Assembly (NCBI GenBank): GCA_041398565.1 | Contig: JAWKUN010000007.1 | Coordinates: 1 to 64,000 of the forward strand | DNA length: 64,000 nt | Reading direction: 5' to 3' | Source of the DNA: DATGPD01 sp041398565 | GTDB taxonomy: Bacteria > Planctomycetota > UBA1135 > UBA2386 | Part shown: positions 1 to 7,689 of the stretch, in pieces | How the letters are laid out: each line of letters starts with the position of its first letter | How positions within the stretch are numbered: the first letter of the stretch is position 1 | Made by a program: the position numbers and the translations under genes | Notes under the pieces: model-generated | The model's database searches: none | Seen by the model: the letters and a program-made list of their open reading frames with translations, nothing else | What the model was told of the DNA's origin: nothing

Positions 1-389
1 AAGGGCTGCGAATCGTCGCGGCGGGCGCGAATTCGGCCGTGTTGTTCCGTTGCCACAGAGCTGACCAGGCCACGCCCGAGCAGCCCTGGAAGCTCCAAGC
101 AACAACGGCGCCGGCGGCCCCCTCTGGTCGGCGCTGCGCCGACATCAACCCTTTGGGTTGCGGCCGCCGGCCGCGCTGAGAGGATGGCGACCTCGACAGC
201 GCCGCAAGCAGGCGCGCGGCGGCCGGCGACGACGCTGGCAAGGGCACTGCCCTGCGCGTGCAAACACTGCAGATGGCATTGCAAGGCTTTCTCGGCCATG
301 CCCGGGCTCTCGCCCCGTAGATCCGTCGAGATCACGCGCGCGACGCACCAGTCAGGTCCGTGCGAACTCACTGCCTTCCCGTCCTCCCC
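1..389. other. Non-coding leader region, no supported gene
   Basis: Open frames here are GC-driven and show no protein-like composition. Apart from repeat copy A1, I see nothing recognisable. The 5' part may contain the upstream region of a minus-strand gene lying beyond the left end. Confidence 0.5.
86..174 (-). repeat. Structured repeat family A, copy A1 (inverted)
   Basis: Read on the minus strand, the outer stem GCCGGCGGCC (162-171) pairs perfectly with GGCCGCCGGC (110-119). It encloses a hairpin CAACCC/GGGTTG (146-160) and a hairpin GTCGGCGC/GCGCCGAC (127-143), followed by a CAGAG linker and a tail resembling TTGTTGC..GGAGCTTCCAG (86-105). Copies at 38469, 50474 and 50662 have the same architecture, but their outer stem and first hairpin differ in sequence and still pair. 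The copy lies in a stretch (1-389) where I see no gene. Confidence 0.75.
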
Positions 390-1775
390 ATGGCCAGCCC
401 CAACCTGTCCCTTCGTCGATCGCGTTCGCCCTCCCTCCTGCCCCTTGCGACGCTGACTGCGACACTCCTCGTCGCCACCGGTCGAACCCAATCGAACTGG
501 GTCGCCCTCAATCCCACCGCACCGGGGCAGTTCCGGCTCGCCGCCGCCGCCGCCTCGGACGGAACCAGGATCTGGGTGTTCGGCGGCTTCGACACGTCCG
601 CGTTGGGCGATACCTGGGACTTCGACGGACAGACCTGGACCGAGCACTTCCCGGCGGGGTCGCCGCCGCCACGCTACGCGCACGCGATGGCCTACGACGG
701 CGCGCGTTCGTTGGCGGTCGTGTTCGGCGGCGTCGGCGCCACGAGTGCGGCGCTCGACGACACCTGGGAGTGGAACGGCAACACCTGGACGCAGCGACTC
801 CCCTCGGTCCGTCCGTCGGCGCGTTCGGAGCATGCCATGGCCTATGACCCGCTGCGCGGGCGCACGGTCTTGTTCGGCGGTACGAGTGGGAGCGCAGAGA
901 CCTGGGAGTGGGACGGCACCAACTGGCAGCTCATGACGCCGAGCCAGTCACCCCCACCTCGCAACGGACACGGCATGGCGTTCCACCGCGAGTCCGCCAA
1001 GGTGGTCCTGTTCGGCGGCATCTCGTCTTCGATCTACAACGACACCTGGGAGTGGGACGGCACCAACTGGACCCAGCGCCTCCCGGCGCATGTTCCGCCG
1101 GCGCGCTTCTACGCCCAGATGTGCCATGACCCCGGGCGCGACCGCGTCGTGGTGTTCTCCGGCCGCCCGAACTACTTGCAGGACACCTGGGAGTGGGACG
1201 GGCACGACTGGACGCAACGCAACCCGACGAGCTCGCCCGCCGCGCGCCACGGGGCGATCCTGGCCTCGGATCGCAACGGTCGGCCCATCCTGTTCTCCGG
1301 CGGCCGCCTGCGGACGTCGATGCAGTACTTCGGCGATACCGTTGCGTTGCAGGCAGCATCCGCCACGTTCCGTCGGTTCGGCAACGGCTGCGCTGGTAGC
1401 AACGGCGTGCCCCAGGTGCAGGGGGATCCCAGCCCGTTCCTCGGCACGACCTGGGACCTGACGGTCACGTCTCTCGCCCAGAACGCGCCAACCCTGGCGG
1501 CGATCGGCGCCTCCGACGCGCAATGGAACGGTCTCGCCCTGCCGTTCGACATGACGGCTTTCGGCATGCCCGGCTGCGGCCTGGCGGTGAGCGTGGACGT
1601 GATGCCCGCGCTCTCGGTGCAAGGCAGCACCGCCACGCTGAGCGTGCCAGTGCCCACCGTGCCGCAGCTCGCCGGCAGCGACCTCTTCGTGCAGGCCGTG
1701 GTGCTCGACGCCTCGGCGAATCCCCTCGGCGTCGTCCTCAGCAACGCCGGCGCGCTGCACTTCGCAGCGCTCTGA
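390..1775 (+). CDS. Secreted kelch-repeat-like protein with C-terminal planctomycete-type module
   Basis: This is a predicted exported protein of 461 residues. I chose the ATG at 390 over the GTG at 360 because it leads directly into a signal peptide (hydrophobic LLPLATLTATLLVA, residues about 17-30). Residues about 55-320 hold at least five kelch-like blades. Each has a hydrophobic strand ending in FGG (VVLFGG, TVLFGG) and a DTWEWDG.NW motif, as expected of a beta-propeller. From about residue 329 (FGNGCAGSNG) to the end there is a separate module ending in NPLGVVLSNA. The same ending is seen in the truncated gene at 63758. The gene faces glpK with a hairpin between them. Surface binding or structure is the likely role; no catalytic motif is visible. 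Confidence 0.85.
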   Translation: MASPNLSLRRSRSPSLLPLATLTATLLVATGRTQSNWVALNPTAPGQFRLAAAAASDGTRIWVFGGFDTSALGDTWDFDGQTWTEHFPAGSPPPRYAHAMAYDGARSLAVVFGGVGATSAALDDTWEWNGNTWTQRLPSVRPSARSEHAMAYDPLRGRTVLFGGTSGSAETWEWDGTNWQLMTPSQSPPPRNGHGMAFHRESAKVVLFGGISSSIYNDTWEWDGTNWTQRLPAHVPPARFYAQMCHDPGRDRVVVFSGRPNYLQDTWEWDGHDWTQRNPTSSPAARHGAILASDRNGRPILFSGGRLRTSMQYFGDTVALQAASATFRRFGNGCAGSNGVPQVQGDPSPFLGTTWDLTVTSLAQNAPTLAAIGASDAQWNGLALPFDMTAFGMPGCGLAVSVDVMPALSVQGSTATLSVPVPTVPQLAGSDLFVQAVVLDASANPLGVVLSNAGALHFAAL

Positions 1776-1777
1776 CC

Positions 1778-1796
1778 GCGACGCCGCTGGCGTCGC
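1778..1796. terminator. Bidirectional terminator-like hairpin
   Basis: GCGACGCC and GGCGTCGC pair perfectly around a GCT loop, three bases after the stop codon at 1775. The convergent glpK stop is at 1813. On the plus strand a short CGTTTCTC follows. The T-run is weak. Confidence 0.5.
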
Positions 1797-1812
1797 CACG
1801 GTCGCTCGTTTC

Positions 1813-3294
1813 TCAGTCCGTCGCCGCCCACCCACGTGCGCGTTCGACCGCCCGTCGCCAGCGCGCGTGGAGCTCGCCGAAGACCGCTCGCTCGCCGGCC
1901 GGAGCGAAGGTGCGCACGACGCGCGTCGCGCCAGGCAGAGTGTCGAGGTCGTCGCCGGTGGCGGCGAGCATGGCCATGCGGAAGGCGCCGCGCGCGGTCG
2001 CTTCGAGGTCGTCGGGCCGCTCGACGGCCAGATCCGAAACGCCCGCCTGCAGCTCGAGCAGCAAGTCGTTGGCACTGGCGCCGCCGTCGACACGCAGCGC
2101 GGTCAACCGACGCCCGAGCGACGTCTCGAGCGCCAGCTGCAGGTCGCGCACCTGCAGCGCGATCGCCTCGAGCGCCGCTCGTGCCAGGTGCGCGCGCGTC
2201 GTGCCGCGCTCGAGCCCGATGATGAGACCACGGGCGTGCGGATCCCAATCAGGTGTGCCCAGCCCGGCGAAGGCAGGCACGAACACGACGCCGCCGCTGT
2301 CGCCGACGCTGCGCGCCAGTGCCTCGACGTCGCTCGCCTTGGCGACCAATCCGAGTCCGTCGCGCAGCCACTGCACCACCGCACCGGCGACGAGGATGCT
2401 GCCCTCGAGCGCATAGGTGGTGCGGTCGCCCAAGCGCCAGGCCACCGTCGCCAACAGGCCGCCGTGCGGCTGCGGCGCGCCGTCGCCGACGTTGCACACC
2501 ATGAACGCGCCGGTGCCGTACGTGCACTTGCAAGCACCCGCGCGCACACCGCCGTGCCCGAACAACGCCGCCTGCTGGTCGCCGAGAATGCCGCGGATCT
2601 CAAAGTCGCCGCCGACCAGCGCCGGGTCGCAGCGCCCGAAGTCGCCGTTCGAAGGCCGCACCTCGGGCAGCAGCGCCCTCGGCACGCGGAAGACGTCGCA
2701 CAGCTCGTCCGACCACGCGCCGGTGTGCAGATCGAAGAGCGACGTGCGGCTGGCGTTGCTCGGCTCGGTGGCGAAGGTGCGCCCACCGGTGAGCCGGTAC
2801 ACCAGCCAAGCGTCGACGGTGGCCGCCGCCAGCTCGCCGCTCTCGGCGCGGGCGCGCGCTCCCTCCACGCGGTCGAGGATCCAAGCGATCTTCGCCGCCG
2901 AGAAGTAGGGGTCGAGCGGCAGCCCGGCGCGCGCCCGCACCAGCTCGGCGTGCGCCCGCAGCCCAGCGAGGGTGGCAGCCGTGCGCCGGTCCTGCCAGAC
3001 GATGGCGCGGTGGATCGGCTTGCCGGTGGCGCGCTCGAACACGGTCACCGTCTCGCGCTGGTTGGTGATCCCGAGCGCTCGAACCGGCGGGCGTCCGGCC
3101 GCCGCCCATGCGTCGCCGAGCACCTGCACGCAGGAGGCGAAGATCTCGTCGGGGTCGTGCTCGACGCAGCCGGGCCCCGGAAAGTGTTGCGTCAGCTCGC
3201 GCTGCGCCTGCCCCAACACGCGGCCGTGCGCGTCGTAGACCACGGCCCGGCTCGACGTCGTGCCCTGATCGAGGGCGAGGTAGGCATCGACCAT
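1813..3294 (-). CDS. glpK: Glycerol kinase
   Basis: ATP-dependent phosphorylation of glycerol to sn-glycerol 3-phosphate in the cytoplasm. The 493-residue product has the usual length of the FGGY-family glycerol kinases. It carries the family motifs in order: the phosphate-binding DQGTTSSRA near residue 8, ITNQRETV near 76, the WQDRRT segment near 95, ALEGSI in the middle, and a C-terminal DGGASANDLL. The ATG start gives the standard N-terminus. No glpF, glpD or glpR lies beside it. The three tandem hairpins at 3405-3588 lie directly upstream on the same strand and could act in its leader. It converges with the kelch gene. Confidence 0.97.
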   Translation of the reverse strand: MVDAYLALDQGTTSSRAVVYDAHGRVLGQAQRELTQHFPGPGCVEHDPDEIFASCVQVLGDAWAAAGRPPVRALGITNQRETVTVFERATGKPIHRAIVWQDRRTAATLAGLRAHAELVRARAGLPLDPYFSAAKIAWILDRVEGARARAESGELAAATVDAWLVYRLTGGRTFATEPSNASRTSLFDLHTGAWSDELCDVFRVPRALLPEVRPSNGDFGRCDPALVGGDFEIRGILGDQQAALFGHGGVRAGACKCTYGTGAFMVCNVGDGAPQPHGGLLATVAWRLGDRTTYALEGSILVAGAVVQWLRDGLGLVAKASDVEALARSVGDSGGVVFVPAFAGLGTPDWDPHARGLIIGLERGTTRAHLARAALEAIALQVRDLQLALETSLGRRLTALRVDGGASANDLLLELQAGVSDLAVERPDDLEATARGAFRMAMLAATGDDLDTLPGATRVVRTFAPAGERAVFGELHARWRRAVERARGWAATD

Positions 3295-3404
3295 GCCGTG
3301 CTTGTAGCCGGCACGGCCGACGATGCCATGTGCTGCAGGTGCTGCGGGCCGTCCGCGGATTCCGCACCGACCCAGCGTTCAGCAGCTTCGGCCCGAGAGA
3401 AAGA

Positions 3405-3588
3405 GCGGCGGCCGGTCATGCCTGCCCCATTGATGACCGACCGCCGCGTTACGAAAGCAAAGGAGCCGAGGACCTACCTCTGCCTGCCCCATTGAGAGGT
3501 CGGCCCTCGGCGGAAAACTCACGAGAACGCAAGGGACCATCGCCACGACCCCGCCTGCCCCATTGAGGGCCGCGGCGATGGTCCTTGC
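3405..3588 (-). repeat. Array of three tandem hairpins with an identical 13-base loop (family C)
   Basis: Stems pair 3405-3419 with 3433-3447, 3465-3481 with 3495-3511, and 3529-3552 with 3566-3588. The stems are unrelated in sequence. Each loop reads CAATGGGGCAGGC on the minus strand. The two spacers are exactly 17 bases each (3448-3464 and 3512-3528) and pyrimidine-rich on the minus strand. Nearly all imperfect pairs are A.C on the plus strand, which become G.U wobbles in a minus-strand RNA. The array lies between the gene ending at 3617 and glpK, both minus, which fits a transcribed structured RNA. Three tandem terminators are an alternative, but that would not explain the conserved loop. 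Confidence 0.8.
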
Positions 3589-3616
3589 ACGAATTCGAAT
3601 TGGAGAAGAGCGTCGC

Positions 3617-5089
3617 TCAGAGCTGTGAGAACAGCTCCAGGCGAAGGTGATCTGGTTGGATGCGCAGGCAGCCGACGTGCTGGCGCAGCGCCGCCGACTC
3701 GCGCACGGACTCCGGCAGCTGCGACGACAGGTCGACGAGCACGGTGCCGCCGACGAGCTGGCGCAGACCCCCGGGTAGATTCTTGAAGGCTTGCTGCGCC
3801 CAACGCGGCAGGTTGCGCGCTTCGCCGGCTTCGGCCAGCGCCGCCTGCTCGAGGACGCCGCTCTGGGTGCTGAGCACGACTGCGTCACGCAACGCCTCGA
3901 CCCGCGGCTGTCCGCCGAGGAGGGGATGGTAGGGCAGCACGAGTTCCTCCCCCGCCTGGTGCGGTTCCAGGCGCACTCCCTCGCGATGCTCGCCGATCCG
4001 TCGCAACTCCGAGACGACGCGCTGCGCGTCGCGCTCCGACTTGGCCTTGGCCACGTAGGCCGAACCGACTTGCTTCGTCGTGGCAACGAACTGCAGGCCG
4101 ACGACGCCCTTCAAACGCTGGAGCAACTGCTGCTCGAGGTTCACGCCCAGAGCAGCGCAGCCGCCGGCGAGGGAGTCGTAGAAGCTCGCCATCTTCGACC
4201 CGGCGGTACGTCGCCGCAGCTGATCGGGCGCGAAGGCGAGCGTCACGCTGCCGAGGCCTCCCCGCGGCAGGTCGGCCAGGAGCGACTGCAGCGGCGTGCG
4301 CTCGACCCAGGCCAGCCAACCGTCGAAGGGGGCGGTGCTGGCTCGGCGCACGATCACCGTCGACTGCAGACCATCGCCGTGTTCGCGCACGGCGATCAAG
4401 AGCGACCGCGCGTCGACGCAGCCGGCAGCCTCGAGCCATGCGGACAGCCGCTCGCGCAGCGGCGACGGTGGCAGGGCCGCCGACAGATCGGCGAGCGATC
4501 CGTAGACGGTCAAGTTCGGACGGTCGGCTTCGAAGCGTCGCGACAGCTCGCGAAAGTCACTGTCGTCGGCCAACGCCTTCGCCGACGTCTGCCCCCGCAA
4601 GAGGGTGCGCACCGTCTCGGGGTCGGCTGCGACCAGCAGGTGCTGCCCGGCCACGGCCAGAAACAGCGACCGCGCGGCGTGGTCGGCACCGCCATCGCGA
4701 AGCGCCCCCACCGGGACGCCGTCCACCTCGTCGACGCGCTCGACGAGGTCGGCGTCGGCCATCAAGGCGCGCACCTTGTCGGCCGCCGCGGTCGGCAGGT
4801 CGCAGTGCACGACCACGGCTCGACTGTCACCTGCGAGCGCGACTTCCATCGTGCCTTGGCACAGGTCGGTGACCCGCGCCAGCAGCGCCAGCTCCGCCAG
4901 CGGCAGGTCGATGTCGCCGTCTCGGACGAGCCGGGCCAAGGCCGAGGTCGGCAAGACGCGACGGAGGTGACGCGCGAAGTCGACATCGACGGCCACGTAG
5001 AGCGTCGGTGCCACGAGACGCGAAGCCAGCGACCAGGTCTGCCCCGTGAGGGAGACGGTCAGCAGCAGGCTCAGCGCGGCAACTCGCAC
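3617..5089 (-). CDS. Exported protein of unknown function (DUF3352-like organisation)
   Basis: About 490 residues. I prefer the GTG at 5089 because it starts right at a signal peptide (VRVAALSLLLTVSLTGQTWS). A TTG at 5128 would add 13 residues. The rest is a soluble alpha/beta protein with alternating short strands and helices and no cysteine-based or catalytic motif. Segments such as SLFLAVAGQHLLVAADPETV and DAVVLSTQSGVLEQA recall proteins annotated DUF3352, where a value is compared with a stored state, but I am not sure of that family. It is transcribed towards the hairpin array and glpK. Nothing in the sequence ties it to glycerol metabolism. Confidence 0.75.
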   Translation of the reverse strand: MRVAALSLLLTVSLTGQTWSLASRLVAPTLYVAVDVDFARHLRRVLPTSALARLVRDGDIDLPLAELALLARVTDLCQGTMEVALAGDSRAVVVHCDLPTAAADKVRALMADADLVERVDEVDGVPVGALRDGGADHAARSLFLAVAGQHLLVAADPETVRTLLRGQTSAKALADDSDFRELSRRFEADRPNLTVYGSLADLSAALPPSPLRERLSAWLEAAGCVDARSLLIAVREHGDGLQSTVIVRRASTAPFDGWLAWVERTPLQSLLADLPRGGLGSVTLAFAPDQLRRRTAGSKMASFYDSLAGGCAALGVNLEQQLLQRLKGVVGLQFVATTKQVGSAYVAKAKSERDAQRVVSELRRIGEHREGVRLEPHQAGEELVLPYHPLLGGQPRVEALRDAVVLSTQSGVLEQAALAEAGEARNLPRWAQQAFKNLPGGLRQLVGGTVLVDLSSQLPESVRESAALRQHVGCLRIQPDHLRLELFSQL

Positions 5090-5345
5090 GTTCCAGACCG
5101 AGGCAACTGTGGTGCCGCTGCACAACAAGGACTCAAGCCACTATTGACAAGCAACTTACGCTCTGTCGTCGCGGTCGGGGCCGCGCGCAGCCACGGCACA
5201 CGTGAGCAAGAACTGCACACAACGGTCGGGCCCGCCCCGCTCCGAGGCTCGCCGCGCCACCTCCTCGCCAGCCGGCCGCAGCGTCGAGTCCGTTGGAAGA
5301 AAGCGACGCCGGAAGTGGCTCGCCCCAAAGCTATGGTGCTCGGGC
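5090..5345. other. Divergent intergenic region
   Basis: The region lies between the start of the minus-strand gene at 5089 and the plus-strand start at 5346. It holds an AT-richer island around 5140-5160. AATAGT on the minus strand (5145-5140) may be a -10 element for the leftward gene. A perfect TTGACA at 5144-5149 has no convincing -10 partner 16-18 bases away. Confidence 0.35.
5332..5337 (+). promoter_or_regulatory. Candidate -10 element TATGGT, 8 bases before the start codon
   Basis: TATGGT ends 8 bases before the ATG at 5346, which would make the transcript almost leaderless. No good -35 hexamer is seen at 16-18 bases. This is one of a recurring set of such sites. Confidence 0.4.
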
Positions 5346-7658
5346 ATGCGTCACCTCGCCCTGATCGGGCTTCTGCTCGGCGTCCCTCGGGAGACCGCGG
5401 CACAAGAACCCGCCCCGCTGTGCGAGGCGCGGGGCACCTGTGCTGCCGCCGGCGACCTCGACGGCGACGGCGACCTCGACCTGGTCGTCGGCCAGGAGAA
5501 CGAGCCTCTCACCGTGCTGGTGAACGACGGCAAGGCCACCTTCGCCGTTGCCAACGGCGCGTGCGGCGCCGCCGAGGGTCGCGTGCGCGCGGTCGCCCTG
5601 CTCGACGCCGACGGCGATGGCGATCTCGACATCCTCGTCGGTGGAGTCGACGCCCTGACGCGGTTGTGGCTCAACGATGGCGGGCTGCGCTTCGTGGACT
5701 CGAGCGCGCGCCTGCCCGAGACCAAGCTCTGGGCAACCGCGATCGCCGTCGGCGACCTCGACGGCGACGGCGATCCCGACGTCGTGCTCGCCAACTTCGC
5801 CGGCCCGTCGGTGGTGTTCCGCAACGACGGCGCGCGCTTCACCCACGCCGAGGCGGCGCTGCCCCGCGAACTGCGCATGATCACCGCGCTGGCTCTGGTC
5901 GACCTCGACCACGACGGCGACCTCGATCTGCTCTTCGGTCAGAGCCCCGACGCCACGGGACGCGGCGGCCGCAACCGGGCCGGGCGCAACGACGGACACG
6001 GCAAGTTCGAAGACGCCACCGAGGCCTGGATGCCGAGCGCGGCGCAGGCGACGGCAGCGCTGGCGATCGCCGACCTCGACGGCGACGGCCAACTGGACCT
6101 GGTGTGCGCCAATCATGGGCTCAAGCCCAAGGAAGGCGCACGCAGCGGTGTGCACCGCGGCGCCAACGGCCGCTTCCTGAACAGTGCGCCGAGCCGCTAC
6201 GCGGGCGAGCCGGCGGTCTCGCAGGCGGTCGCACTGGGCGACGTCGACGGCGACGGCGACGTCGACATCGTCTTCGGCAACGACGGCCCCGAAGCCCTCT
6301 ACCTCAACGACGGCAAGGGCTACTTCCAGGCCAGCTCGGCGGTGGCGCGCGTGGAGGACGACACCCGCGAGCTCCTGCTCCGCGACTTCGACGGCGACGG
6401 CGACCTCGACTTCGTGACGGTCAACCAGGATGCGCCGGTGCGACTGTATCGCAACGCCGGGGCCGGCCAGTTCGGGGGGAGAGCGGCTGCCGCCGACGAC
6501 CATGGCGAGCACGGCAACGACACGCCGAGCAACGCGCCGCCGCTGAGCGCGGTCGCCGCAGGCAAGTACGCGAGCCGGGCGCTGGCGCGCGCGGCAGTGA
6601 GCGAGGCCGGCGCACGCGGTGCCATCAACACCGCGCTGCGCTTCTTCGCCGACCACCAGGACGACGACGGCGCCTTCCACGCCGCGGCGTTCGTCGGCGG
6701 CACGGTGAACGACCCGCCGGTGCAGCCCTATCACGACGTCGGCCTCACCGCCCTGGCGAGCCTGTGCTTCCTGGCGGAGGCATCGCACCCCGGCGGCGGC
6801 TTCTACTCCGAGACCGTTCAGCACAGCATCGCTTGGCTCCTCGCACAACAGCAGGCGAGCGGGGCCATGGGGCCCGACGACGCCCACCACGGCATCTACG
6901 ACCACGCCCTCGCCACCTTGGCCCTGGCCGAGACTCTGGCACTCTCGGGTGATTCATCGCTGCGACAGCCGCTCGAGAAGGCGCTCGCCTACCTCGAGGA
7001 CCGCCGCAATCCCGACGGCGGTTTCCGCTACGAGCGCGCCTCCGGTCCCAGCGACACCTCGGTCACGGCGTGGTGCGCCCTGGCACAGATCGCCGGCAAC
7101 GACGTGGGCCTGGCGATGGCCGCCGGTGCGCCGGCGCGCACCCTGGCCTACCTGCGTGCCATGACCGACGCCGAGACGGGGCGCACCGGCTACCTCGACC
7201 GGGGCGGACTGTCGTCGCGGTTCGCCGGCGAGCACGAGAAGGCCTTCCCCGCCGAACGCTCGGAGGCGATGACCGGCGCCGCGCTGTTCGTGCGCCTGGC
7301 GCTCGGCGACGATCCCGGCGAGCACGCCGACATGCGCAACAGCCAGGCGCGCTGCGCCGCTGCACTGCCGCAAACCGAAGCGCCGTCCTACTTCGACCCC
7401 TACGCCTGGATGCACACGGCCCACGCCCTCTCCCAGCTCGGCGGCGACGAGTGGGTGAAGTGGCGGCGAGCGTTGCACGCGGTCCTGGTCGACAAGCAGT
7501 GCAAGCGCGGCGAAGTGGTCGGGTCTTGGGACCCGAACGAGCCATGGGGCAGCATCGGCGGCCGTTTCGCCACCACCGCGTTCGCCACCTTGGCACTGCA
7601 GGCCGAGTACCGCTTCGCCAAGCTGGTCGATCCGCGGTGGCGGCGCAAGGTGAAGTGA
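5346..7658 (+). CDS. Exported FG-GAP/VCBS repeat protein fused to a terpenoid-cyclase-like alpha-toroid
   Basis: 770 residues from the ATG at 5346. The first 20 residues look like a signal peptide (LALIGLLLGVPRETAAQ). Residues about 30-405 hold repeated FG-GAP/VCBS blades with Asp-rich GDLDGDGDLD loops, typical calcium-binding propeller loops. Residues about 430-765 are helical, with repeats ending in DDDGAF and NPDGGFRYE. They resemble the prenyltransferase/squalene-oxidase (alpha/alpha toroid) fold found in non-catalytic planctomycete proteins. No cyclase DXDD motif is visible, so a binding or structural role is more likely than terpene chemistry. It converges with the sigma-54 regulator across a strong hairpin. 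Confidence 0.85.
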   Translation: MRHLALIGLLLGVPRETAAQEPAPLCEARGTCAAAGDLDGDGDLDLVVGQENEPLTVLVNDGKATFAVANGACGAAEGRVRAVALLDADGDGDLDILVGGVDALTRLWLNDGGLRFVDSSARLPETKLWATAIAVGDLDGDGDPDVVLANFAGPSVVFRNDGARFTHAEAALPRELRMITALALVDLDHDGDLDLLFGQSPDATGRGGRNRAGRNDGHGKFEDATEAWMPSAAQATAALAIADLDGDGQLDLVCANHGLKPKEGARSGVHRGANGRFLNSAPSRYAGEPAVSQAVALGDVDGDGDVDIVFGNDGPEALYLNDGKGYFQASSAVARVEDDTRELLLRDFDGDGDLDFVTVNQDAPVRLYRNAGAGQFGGRAAAADDHGEHGNDTPSNAPPLSAVAAGKYASRALARAAVSEAGARGAINTALRFFADHQDDDGAFHAAAFVGGTVNDPPVQPYHDVGLTALASLCFLAEASHPGGGFYSETVQHSIAWLLAQQQASGAMGPDDAHHGIYDHALATLALAETLALSGDSSLRQPLEKALAYLEDRRNPDGGFRYERASGPSDTSVTAWCALAQIAGNDVGLAMAAGAPARTLAYLRAMTDAETGRTGYLDRGGLSSRFAGEHEKAFPAERSEAMTGAALFVRLALGDDPGEHADMRNSQARCAAALPQTEAPSYFDPYAWMHTAHALSQLGGDEWVKWRRALHAVLVDKQCKRGEVVGSWDPNEPWGSIGGRFATTAFATLALQAEYRFAKLVDPRWRRKVK

Positions 7659-7687
7659 CGCGCCGGCGGTGACCGGCCGCCGGCGCG
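7659..7687. terminator. Bidirectional terminator-like hairpin
   Basis: An 11-base-pair perfect stem, CGCGCCGGCGG with CCGCCGGCGCG, and a 7-base loop start right after the stop at 7658 and end beside the opposing stop at 7690. There is no T-run. Confidence 0.55.
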
Positions 7688-7689
7688 CT

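Noticed and set aside
948..2248. Long minus-strand open frames opposite the kelch and glpK genes
   Set aside because: High-GC antisense frames with Arg/Ala/Pro-biased composition and no domain; the opposite strand carries clear genes.
3405..3588. CRISPR-like array
   Set aside because: Only the loop is constant and the stems differ. Real CRISPR repeats are constant over their whole length with variable spacers of even size. No cas genes are present.
5144..5149. Perfect TTGACA, a textbook -35 box, upstream of the gene at 5346
   Set aside because: No reasonable -10 lies 16-18 bases downstream, and TATGGT nearer the start fits the local pattern better.
5331..6905. Long minus-strand frame opposite the VCBS-toroid gene
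   Set aside because: Val/Ala/Arg-biased shadow of the DxDGDG repeat region with no domain.
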